NCBI GenBank assembly: GCA_017513365.1
Contig: JAFXFY010000020.1
Location: 1 to 6,177 of the forward strand
From: Alphaproteobacteria bacterium
GTDB taxonomy: Bacteria; Pseudomonadota; Alphaproteobacteria; CAAHEQ01; UBA3637
Direction: 5' to 3'
Length of the DNA: 6,177 bases
Every line of letters begins with the position of its first letter. The first letter of the stretch is position 1. This document shows positions 1-6,177 of the stretch, piece by piece. The notes under the pieces were generated by a model that was given only the letters and a program-made list of their open reading frames with translations, was not told the origin of the DNA and made no database searches. The position numbers and the translations under genes were made by a program.

Positions 1-2
1 AA

Positions 3-2186
3 GAGGTTATAAATGCTAAAGTATCCTCTCTTGTTGCACCATTTGAAAAAGGCTTTCAAGATGATAAAGTATGGGTGTTGACCGAAACGGATATTTTTGG
101 TGAACGCATTATCCGAACGCCTAAACGTAAAAAAAATACGAATTATATTACGGATATTACGGCGCTTAATGTGGGTGATTTGGTGGTACACACCGTGCAT
201 GGTATCGGTCGTTTTGATGGATTAATTACACTGCAAATCGGTGGGGCAGCCCATGATTGTTTAAGGGTTTTATATGACGGTGGCGATAAATTATTTGTGC
301 CGGTGGAAAATTTAGATGTTTTATCCCGTTACGGTAATGAAGGGGGCAGTTTAGATAAATTGGGGTCTCAGGCCTTTACGAATCGCAAAGAACGGGTTAA
401 AAAAGACCTGTTTGCGATGGCTGGGCAATTAATTGAAATTGCTTCAAAACGAGAGCTCAATCAAATGCCGAAAATTTTGGCACCTCATGGTATGTATCAA
501 GAATTTTGTGCCAGATTTCCTTATACCGAAACGGATGATCAACTGCATACCATTGCCGATATTGAAAGTGATTTGGCCAAAGGGCGACCGATGGACAGAT
601 TGGTCTGTGGTGATGTCGGATTTGGTAAAACCGAGGTGGCTATGCGGGCTGCCTTCTTGGCGGCCATGAATGGTGAGCAGGTAGCAATGATAGCCCCAAC
701 AACATTGTTGGCTCGTCAGCATGCTTACAATTTTGCTGAACGGTTTAAAAACTTTCCGATACGTATTGGGGCGTTGTCTCGTTTGGTTAGTTCTCATGAT
801 GCCAAATTGGTTAAAAATGAACTGGAAAAGGGGACATTAGATATTGTTGTTGGGACTCATTCTTTATTAAGTCAATCCATTAAGTTTAAACGATTAGGCC
901 TCGTCATTATTGATGAAGAACAACATTTCGGTGTGAAACATAAAGAACGGCTAAAACAACTTAAAACCGGTGTTCATGTGTTGACATTGACGGCAACTCC
1001 TATCCCAAGAACTTTGCAATTATCATTGGCAGGAGTGCGAGAACTCAGTATTATTGCTACGCCACCGGTTGATAGATTGGCCGTTAAGACATTTGTAACA
1101 CCGTTTGATGCGGTGATTATTAAGGAGGCTATTTTACGGGAACACTTCCGTGGGGGGCAAACCTTTTTTGTGTGTCCCAGAATTTCGGATATGAACGAAG
1201 TTGAGGATATCTTGCGCAAATTGGTACCGGATGTAAAAGTGGTTAAAGCGCATGGGCAAATGGCCGCCGGTCAGCTGGAAAAAATTATGACGGATTTTGC
1301 CGATAAAAAATATGATATACTGCTTGCCACCAGTATTATTGAATCCGGTCTTGATATGCCGTCCGTTAATACCATGATTGTATATCGGGCGGATATGTTT
1401 GGACTGGCGGCTCTCTATCAATTACGTGGTCGGGTGGGGCGAGGTAAACTGCGGGCCTATGCTTATTTGACGACGCCACCTCATCAAAGATTATCCGAAA
1501 CGGCGCAAAAACGGTTGAATGTCATGCAAAGTTTGGATTCTCTTGGGGCAGGATTTACGCTTGCCAGTCATGATTTGGATATCCGTGGGGCAGGGAACTT
1601 ACTGGGGCAAGAACAATCCGGTCATATTCGTGAAATCGGTGTGGCCCTGTATCAAAAAATGCTGGCCGATGCGGTGAAAAAATTACGCTATGAAAAACAA
1701 AATACGGTCGGCGTCCCAACTCAACCCGATGATGATTTTTCACCCCAAATTTCCATCGGTTTGCCTGTACTCATTCCGGATACCTATGTGGCGGATTTGG
1801 ATGTACGCATGGAATTATATCGGCGTATCGGTGATATAGAAATACCGGAGGAAATAGACTCTTTGCGTGCCGAATTGGTAGACAGATTTGGCGCTTATCC
1901 TGTTGAGGTTGATAATTTATTGAATACGGTATCTTTAAAATTATTAGCTAAAAAAGCGCATATTGATCGCATTGATGCGGGGCCAAAGGGGGCCAATATC
2001 TCGTTTTATCAGAACATTTTCCCAAATCCGGCAGGATTGGTGGATTATATATCCAAACAAATGGGGACGATACGCATTAAACCGGACCAAAAACTGCTGG
2101 TTATGCGTCCTTGGGATAAACCGACAGACCGATTGGCCGGCGTACAAAAAATCGTTCAAAAAATTGCCGAGATAGCAATTATGTAA
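3..2186 (+). CDS. mfd: Transcription-repair coupling factor Mfd, C-terminal 727 residues (5' end outside window)
   Basis: Mfd is a cytoplasmic ATP-driven DNA translocase. It pushes RNA polymerase off DNA at lesions and recruits UvrA for excision repair. The frame is open from the left edge, so the GTG at 75 is an internal valine and not a start. Full Mfd is about 1150 residues, so the UvrB-like N-terminal part is missing here. Visible in order: the RNA-polymerase-interacting domain (GDLVVHTVHGIGRF from 174, ending near ENLDVLSRYG); Walker A GDVGFGKT at 609-632; motif II DEEQ at 912-923; motif III TATPIPRT at 990-1013; motif VI QLRGRVGRG at 1419-1445; the TRG translocation motif at about 1545-1615 (GAGFTLASHDLDIRGAGN); and the C-terminal D7 domain from about 1750 (IGLPVLIPDTYV) to the TAA at 2184. 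All helicase motifs are intact, so the gene looks functional. The D7 and TRG wording resembles alphaproteobacterial homologues. No clear terminator follows it. Confidence 0.97.
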   Translation, partial: EVINAKVSSLVAPFEKGFQDDKVWVLTETDIFGERIIRTPKRKKNTNYITDITALNVGDLVVHTVHGIGRFDGLITLQIGGAAHDCLRVLYDGGDKLFVPVENLDVLSRYGNEGGSLDKLGSQAFTNRKERVKKDLFAMAGQLIEIASKRELNQMPKILAPHGMYQEFCARFPYTETDDQLHTIADIESDLAKGRPMDRLVCGDVGFGKTEVAMRAAFLAAMNGEQVAMIAPTTLLARQHAYNFAERFKNFPIRIGALSRLVSSHDAKLVKNELEKGTLDIVVGTHSLLSQSIKFKRLGLVIIDEEQHFGVKHKERLKQLKTGVHVLTLTATPIPRTLQLSLAGVRELSIIATPPVDRLAVKTFVTPFDAVIIKEAILREHFRGGQTFFVCPRISDMNEVEDILRKLVPDVKVVKAHGQMAAGQLEKIMTDFADKKYDILLATSIIESGLDMPSVNTMIVYRADMFGLAALYQLRGRVGRGKLRAYAYLTTPPHQRLSETAQKRLNVMQSLDSLGAGFTLASHDLDIRGAGNLLGQEQSGHIREIGVALYQKMLADAVKKLRYEKQNTVGVPTQPDDDFSPQISIGLPVLIPDTYVADLDVRMELYRRIGDIEIPEEIDSLRAELVDRFGAYPVEVDNLLNTVSLKLLAKKAHIDRIDAGPKGANISFYQNIFPNPAGLVDYISKQMGTIRIKPDQKLLVMRPWDKPTDRLAGVQKIVQKIAEIAIM

Positions 2187-2215
2187 TTAAAATGCATAAA
2201 ACAGGTAAAATCCCC

Positions 2216-2244
2216 TTGAAAAGAGGATGAATTTTGGGTATAAT
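2216..2244 (+). promoter_or_regulatory. Sigma-70-type promoter for proS
   Basis: TTGAAA at 2216-2221 (5 of 6 to consensus) and a perfect TATAAT at 2239-2244 are separated by exactly 17 bp, the optimal spacing. There is no TG extended -10. The predicted start of transcription is near 2250-2252, giving a leader of about 46 nt before the proS ATG at 2298. It lies wholly in the mfd-proS spacer, so proS can be expressed independently of mfd. This is seen by pattern only; no transcript data are available. Confidence 0.8.
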
Positions 2245-2250
2245 TCACCT

Positions 2251-2272
2251 GACCGGTTATTAAGAGCCGGTT
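2251..2272 (+). promoter_or_regulatory. Hairpin at the 5' end of the proS leader
   Basis: GACCGGTT (2251-2258) can pair with AGCCGGTT (2265-2272) around a 6-nt loop. This gives 8 bp including a core ACCGG/CCGGT and two G-U pairs. It begins about 7 nt after the -10 box, so it would sit at the very start of the proS transcript. A 5'-terminal stem commonly protects mRNA from RppH/RNase E attack; that role here is inference. It could instead be a weak terminator for mfd read-through, but only TTTGTTATAA follows, which is a poor U tract. It ends 13 nt before the Shine-Dalgarno sequence and does not cover it. Confidence 0.45.
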
Positions 2273-2297
2273 TGTTATAATAAGAAAGGAAAATAAA

Positions 2298-3812
2298 ATG
2301 GCTTTACAAAATACAAGAGCAAACAACTATCCCGAATGGTATCAAAATGTGATAACGGCTGCCGATATGGCGGAATTATCTCCATCTCCAGGATGTATGG
2401 TTGTAAAGCCGTGGGGATATGGTATTTGGGAACGCATTCAACGCTTGCTTGATGATAAGTTTAAGGAAACGGGGCATGAAAATTGTTATTTCCCATTGTT
2501 TATTCCTTTGTCATTTTTCCAAAAAGAAGCCGACCATGTAGAAGGTTTTGCCAAAGAAATGGCGGTGGTAACACATTCCAGATTAACCTCGGTTGATGGT
2601 AAGTTGGTGCCGGCCTCTCCGCTGGAAGAACCACTTATCGTGCGTCCGACATCTGAGGCGATTATTGCCGAATCTTTTTCCAAATGGATTAAATCTTACC
2701 GTGATTTACCGGTCATGATTAACCAATGGGCCAATGTGGTGCGTTGGGAAATGCGTCCGCGTATTTTCTTGCGGACTCGTGAATTTTTGTGGCAAGAAGG
2801 GCATACCGCTCATGCGACCTATGATGAAGCGCAAGCCGAGGCAAAACAAATGCTGAAAGTTTACGTGGATTTTGCCCAAAATTGTTTGGCAATTCCGGTT
2901 ATTCCGGGGGTAAAACCGGAACATGAAAAATTTCCGGGGGCAGTGGATACTTACACCTTTGAACCGATGATGCAAGACGGTCGTGCTTTACAAGCCGGTA
3001 CCTCACACTTTTTAGGCCAAACATTCGCAAAATCTGCCAATATTAAGTTCCAAAATAAAAATGGTGAGTGGGAATACGCTTATACGACATCTTGGGGCGT
3101 TACAACCCGTTTGATTGGGGGTATGGTTATGTCTCATGCCGATGATGAAGGTATGGTTGTTCCACCGGTGATGGCACCATATCAAGTTGTTATTGTACCG
3201 ATGCTGAAAGATCCGGCTAAAGTTGAAGCCGTTATGGATTATGCCGAAAAAGTTCGCTCGGCAATTGCTTCGCAAATGGCATTTGGCGAAAAAATCCGTG
3301 TGAAAGTGGATACACGGGATAAAAACTCAACGGATAAATATTGGGAATGGGCCAGAAAAGGCGTGCCGGTCATTGTTGAAGTCGGTCCTCGTGATATGGA
3401 CGGCAATAATGTCATGGTGCGTGAGCGTTTAAAATTGGGGACTCCAGAAGGAAAACAAGTTCAATCTTATGATGATTTTGTGGCCACAATTTGTGACCGT
3501 TTGGTTGCTATTCAAAACACAATGTTTGAAACGGCCAAAAAACGGTTGTATGATAATTTACGGACGGATATTAAAACGCCCCAGGAAATGCAAGAGTACT
3601 TTAAAAACCAAAATGTGTGGTTGGGCTCTGATAAACCGAAAGTGGCGTTTGTGCGTGGTAAATGGAGCGGTGATGAAGAAACCTTAGAAAAAATGAAGGA
3701 AATGAAAATCACTATTCGTTGTATTCCGTTTGATCAATCCGAAACAGAAGGCATCTGTTTGATTAGTGGTAAACCCGCTACAATGGATGTAATTTACGCT
3801 CGTAGTTATTAA
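2298..3812 (+). CDS. proS: Proline--tRNA ligase, archaeal/eukaryotic-like type (ProRS type 3), complete
   Basis: This class II aminoacyl-tRNA synthetase charges tRNA-Pro with proline in the cytoplasm. Its 504 residues match the archaeal/eukaryotic-like ProRS group, which lacks the INS editing domain and carries a C-terminal extension. Visible in order: motif 1 region at residues 37-72; proline-pocket loop RPTSEA (116-121); motif 2 RTREFLWQEGHTAH (159-172); motif 3 with TTRLIGGMVMSH (269-280); anticodon-binding domain from APYQVVIVPM (293) to about 400; C-terminal extension 410-504 ending in the family's conserved Tyr. In that extension the zinc-binding pattern Cys-x4-Cys ... Cys-x2-Cys appears as Ser457, Thr462, Cys487 and Ser490, so zinc is probably not bound. 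The start is the ATG preceded by AAGGA at 2286-2290, 7 nt upstream. It has its own promoter and is followed by a strong terminator. With no INS domain, mischarged Ala- or Cys-tRNA-Pro would need a free-standing editing protein (inference). Confidence 0.97.
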   Translation: MALQNTRANNYPEWYQNVITAADMAELSPSPGCMVVKPWGYGIWERIQRLLDDKFKETGHENCYFPLFIPLSFFQKEADHVEGFAKEMAVVTHSRLTSVDGKLVPASPLEEPLIVRPTSEAIIAESFSKWIKSYRDLPVMINQWANVVRWEMRPRIFLRTREFLWQEGHTAHATYDEAQAEAKQMLKVYVDFAQNCLAIPVIPGVKPEHEKFPGAVDTYTFEPMMQDGRALQAGTSHFLGQTFAKSANIKFQNKNGEWEYAYTTSWGVTTRLIGGMVMSHADDEGMVVPPVMAPYQVVIVPMLKDPAKVEAVMDYAEKVRSAIASQMAFGEKIRVKVDTRDKNSTDKYWEWARKGVPVIVEVGPRDMDGNNVMVRERLKLGTPEGKQVQSYDDFVATICDRLVAIQNTMFETAKKRLYDNLRTDIKTPQEMQEYFKNQNVWLGSDKPKVAFVRGKWSGDEETLEKMKEMKITIRCIPFDQSETEGICLISGKPATMDVIYARSY

Positions 3813-3829
3813 GTAAAAATATGATATTG

Positions 3830-3864
3830 AAAACTCCCGCCACTTGGTGGGAGTTTTTGTTTTA
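3830..3864 (+). terminator. Intrinsic terminator downstream of proS, possibly bidirectional
   Basis: AAAACTCCCGCC (3830-3841) pairs with GGTGGGAGTTTT (3846-3857) around the 4-nt loop ACTT. The stem has 12 bp with one G-U pair and is followed by a T-rich run (TTTTTGTTTT from 3854). It begins 17 nt after the proS stop. Read on the minus strand, the same stem ends in TTTT and then a moderately T-rich CAATATCATATTTTT, so it may also end the convergent gene whose stop lies at 3881. Confidence 0.92.
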
Positions 3865-3880
3865 ATGGATAAAATATAAA

Positions 3881-6177
3881 TTATCTGCTACCGTTTTTTA
3901 AAGGTGTAATTAGTTTTTGAATGGAAGAGTTGTTTTGTTGCATTGGTTGTTTCGGTACATTCGGTTTTTCTACTGGTACAGAATGATTTTGTATAGTTTG
4001 CTGAGAGTATTTTTTTAATGTATCAGATAATTTATGGGATGAATCTTCTTGTTGATGAGGCGGAATAACTTGTGTTTTTACTTCCTTATTTTTATTATAG
4101 TTTTCAATGTATTTTTGGGCTTCATATTCGCTACGGAACATAATTGGGCAACCGTCTTCTCTTGCTACAATACAAGGTTTACGATATCGTTTTTCTGGTG
4201 GAATTTTTTCCAATCCTTCTAAACCTGTGATGGCAATTATTCCTAATGTTTCAGGGGTATAGTTTTGATCTAAGTAATCTATTATACGATTTGCCTTAAT
4301 TTTATTCTTTGGAAATGAAATTTCTTTTATAATTTCATTGTCGTTATTATCATAGTCTATATTACCAAAAACCTTTTCTGAAATTTCGGTAGGATTATAT
4401 CCATTTTCTTCTAATTTTTTGATAAATGTTTGTGCTAATGTTTTATGATCGGATGATTTTGCATAATCACGTTTTAGATATCCGATTAATTTGTCATCTT
4501 CCGTTAATTGTTCACTAGGTTTATTAAATAAACATGCTAATTGCAGATTTGTTTGATCCGTTCCTTTTCTTATTTCCTCTGAAACAATGTTTAATCTGTC
4601 TATTAATGCTTCTTTTTTTTCTGGTGATGCCATTAATTCATCAAATGATTTTGGCAAATTATCAATTGTTGGGATATTTGGTAAATTTGAATATCCCAAT
4701 TTATTTAACGTATCAATGGTTGTGTATAAATGCAAAAATTGAGAGTGTGGTTGCTCATCAATAAAGCTATATTTAAATTTGTCAATTTGTTTACTTAAAG
4801 TCTTTTGTGTTATTTCTTTTGGAAGTAAGTTTTGTAGATGGTGTTCATAATTTATATGAATGCCATCACTTAATTCTTGATATTTATTGATAATATTGGG
4901 GGGTGAAATGATATTTCCAATGATTTCTTTATTTTGATAAATATCATTTAAATTTTGATTTAATTTTTTTAATCGTTTTAATAGAGCGGCTTCTAATTTA
5001 GCACGTTTTGGTTCATTTTTTTGATTTTTTTCTTTATTCTTTTCTGCAACGTTATTTCTGTGAATATTTAATTTTTGTGCTAATTCCTCATTACTATATC
5101 TTGATTTCAAATCTTCTTCTTCCTTGTATGCTTCTTCTTTATCTTTCATAAAATATTTATACATATCATTAAGTTCATTCAATTCTGGCATATCATATAG
5201 AGCGTGCTGAATACGATGTTCCATTGCAGGTACTTTATCCGCTTTTGCAAGAGCGAATAATTTCCCTGTTTTATAAAATTCTTTAAGTAAATCAGAATTT
5301 TTAAAATGCTCATCCGTTTCATAAGACATAATTTGTGCCAAAACCTCTTTATTAAATTCTGAGGGAGGATAGCATTCATCTACAATTTGAAAAGCATTTT
5401 TAAATAAATTATTGTTATTGGTTTGTGCCAACATAAATGAAAACTGAGTTATATCTTGATTGGATAATGTTAAACCATTATGTAAGTCAACCCTGTGATA
5501 TAATTCATGAAAGAATGTTTTGTTTGGGTTATTCTTAAGGAGATCACTACGACAAACAATCCGAGAATATCTTTCTCCATTTTTATCTATCAACATACCG
5601 GCATAACCACCGTAAACTCCCTTTCCCTCTTCCTTTCCATTTCCTCTAACTTTTGGATCTTTTTTATCTTCAAAAATATAGGCACCTTTGTTTTGAGTGA
5701 AATAACGAATATAAGCAAAACGTTGCTCATCTTTTCTAGCCTCTTGATAATCTTTTTCCCAAATAGATAAGGCATTGAAATGCTGTGTAAAATCATCTGG
5801 AAAGTCTAATTGATCAACGACTTGTTCAACTAATGACTTATCAGAATATGGGTCTAAATCACGTAAAGTAGCAGTTTGTTCCTTTTTATTTTCATCCCCG
5901 ATATTTCTCAGACGAAATTCTGGATATGTTTCTTTTATTGTGCCATCCATGTAGGCAACCCGATTTCCTTCTTTGTCGGTTAACCACCATCCGCCAGATA
6001 CAGGAGTACCATCGGCTTGTTTGTCTTGTGGGCGACGTTTATCTTCATATTGTGTTCCAATACGGTGAATTTCTTCTATTTGGGGTTCCGGTAAGACAGA
6101 TTTAATTTGTTCTTTTAAAAATAGGTATGTTTCATGTTGGGCATATACATTAAAATCAGAGTCCTTTTTTTCTTGTA
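3881..6177 (-). CDS. Large protein of unknown function with HExxH zinc-peptidase-type motif (5' end outside window)
   Basis: I do not recognise a named family. The frame runs without a stop from the right edge to TAA at 3881-3883, giving 764 residues in the window. The ATG at 5948-5950 is probably an internal Met: 75 further open codons of protein-like sequence lie upstream (including SGGWWLTDKEGNRVAY), and none is ATG, GTG or TTG. Residues below count from that Met. FFHELYHRVD contains HExxH (148-152), the zinc-binding and catalytic signature of zincin peptidases; Glu202 in NKEVLAQIMSY, 50 residues on, is a plausible third ligand. Residues 265-345 are rich in Lys/Glu and predicted helical, with a helix-turn-helix-like stretch at 287-306. 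A compact segment at about 586-620 holds two Cys (593, 601). The tail from 629 is Pro/Gln/Ser-rich and probably disordered. No membrane segment is visible, and any signal peptide would lie outside the window. GC is well below the neighbouring genes over most of its length, which suggests accessory DNA. A metallopeptidase role is inference from the motif; substrate and location are unknown. Confidence 0.85.
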   Translation of the reverse strand, partial: QEKKDSDFNVYAQHETYLFLKEQIKSVLPEPQIEEIHRIGTQYEDKRRPQDKQADGTPVSGGWWLTDKEGNRVAYMDGTIKETYPEFRLRNIGDENKKEQTATLRDLDPYSDKSLVEQVVDQLDFPDDFTQHFNALSIWEKDYQEARKDEQRFAYIRYFTQNKGAYIFEDKKDPKVRGNGKEEGKGVYGGYAGMLIDKNGERYSRIVCRSDLLKNNPNKTFFHELYHRVDLHNGLTLSNQDITQFSFMLAQTNNNNLFKNAFQIVDECYPPSEFNKEVLAQIMSYETDEHFKNSDLLKEFYKTGKLFALAKADKVPAMEHRIQHALYDMPELNELNDMYKYFMKDKEEAYKEEEDLKSRYSNEELAQKLNIHRNNVAEKNKEKNQKNEPKRAKLEAALLKRLKKLNQNLNDIYQNKEIIGNIISPPNIINKYQELSDGIHINYEHHLQNLLPKEITQKTLSKQIDKFKYSFIDEQPHSQFLHLYTTIDTLNKLGYSNLPNIPTIDNLPKSFDELMASPEKKEALIDRLNIVSEEIRKGTDQTNLQLACLFNKPSEQLTEDDKLIGYLKRDYAKSSDHKTLAQTFIKKLEENGYNPTEISEKVFGNIDYDNNDNEIIKEISFPKNKIKANRIIDYLDQNYTPETLGIIAITGLEGLEKIPPEKRYRKPCIVAREDGCPIMFRSEYEAQKYIENYNKNKEVKTQVIPPHQQEDSSHKLSDTLKKYSQQTIQNHSVPVEKPNVPKQPMQQNNSSIQKLITPLKNGSR

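Noticed and set aside
75..77. GTG at 75 as the start of a shorter Mfd-like protein
   Set aside because: The frame is open to the left edge with Mfd-like sequence upstream, there is no Shine-Dalgarno sequence before it, and full Mfd is about 1150 residues.
444..797. Open frames on the opposite strand and other frames inside mfd and proS (for example 444-797 minus, 1134-1421 minus, 2706-2975 minus)
   Set aside because: They lie entirely within strongly conserved coding sequence, have no recognisable domains and are explained as shadows of the real frames.
2207..2235. Imperfect palindrome AAAATCCCCTT...AAGAGGATGAATTTT as an mfd terminator
   Set aside because: The stem is short, has a C-A mismatch and a two-base interruption, and the following T run is only four bases. 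It overlaps the proS -35 box, which explains the sequence better.
3813..3880. Small RNA gene or riboswitch between proS and the convergent gene
   Set aside because: The 68-bp gap is fully accounted for by the terminator stem and short AT-rich flanks.
5507..5770. Plus-strand frame inside the minus-strand gene, rich in hydrophobic residues
   Set aside because: It is antisense to the conserved-looking HExxH region. Its hydrophobicity comes from complementing Lys/Glu/Asn-rich codons, and it has no good ribosome binding site.

Overview
The window looks like part of the chromosome of an alphaproteobacterium of moderate to low GC, possibly host- or gut-associated. The main support is the Mfd protein. 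Its TRG segment (LASHDLDIRGAGNLLGQEQS) and the start of its C-terminal domain (SPQISIGLPVLIPDTYVADL) read like alphaproteobacterial Mfd rather than gamma- or Gram-positive Mfd. This is from memory of the families, not a search.

Layout: (1) positions 3-2186, plus strand: the last 727 codons of mfd, the transcription-repair coupling factor, cut by the left edge. (2) 2187-2297: a 111-bp spacer with a near-consensus sigma-70 promoter (TTGAAA, 17 bp, TATAAT), a hairpin lying at the predicted transcript start, and a Shine-Dalgarno sequence. (3) 2298-3812, plus strand: a complete proline--tRNA ligase of the archaeal/eukaryotic-like type (no INS editing insertion, C-terminal extension ending in Tyr). 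Three of the four cysteines expected in its C-terminal zinc site are replaced. (4) 3813-3880: a strong intrinsic terminator between two converging genes. (5) 3881 to the right edge, minus strand: one large AT-rich reading frame of unknown function, cut by the edge. It carries an HExxH zinc-peptidase-type motif, a helix-turn-helix-like segment, a lysine/glutamate-rich helical middle and a Pro/Gln-rich tail.

The two plus-strand genes are housekeeping functions (transcription-coupled DNA repair and proline tRNA charging). They share direction, but proS has its own promoter, so a single operon is not required. The minus-strand gene has the composition and content of accessory DNA: about 25-30% GC over most sampled lines against roughly 45-55% in the housekeeping genes, rising to about 45-50% near its upstream end. 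It is the only part of the window that may be undescribed. I see no RNA genes, CRISPR arrays, insertion sequences or attachment sites.
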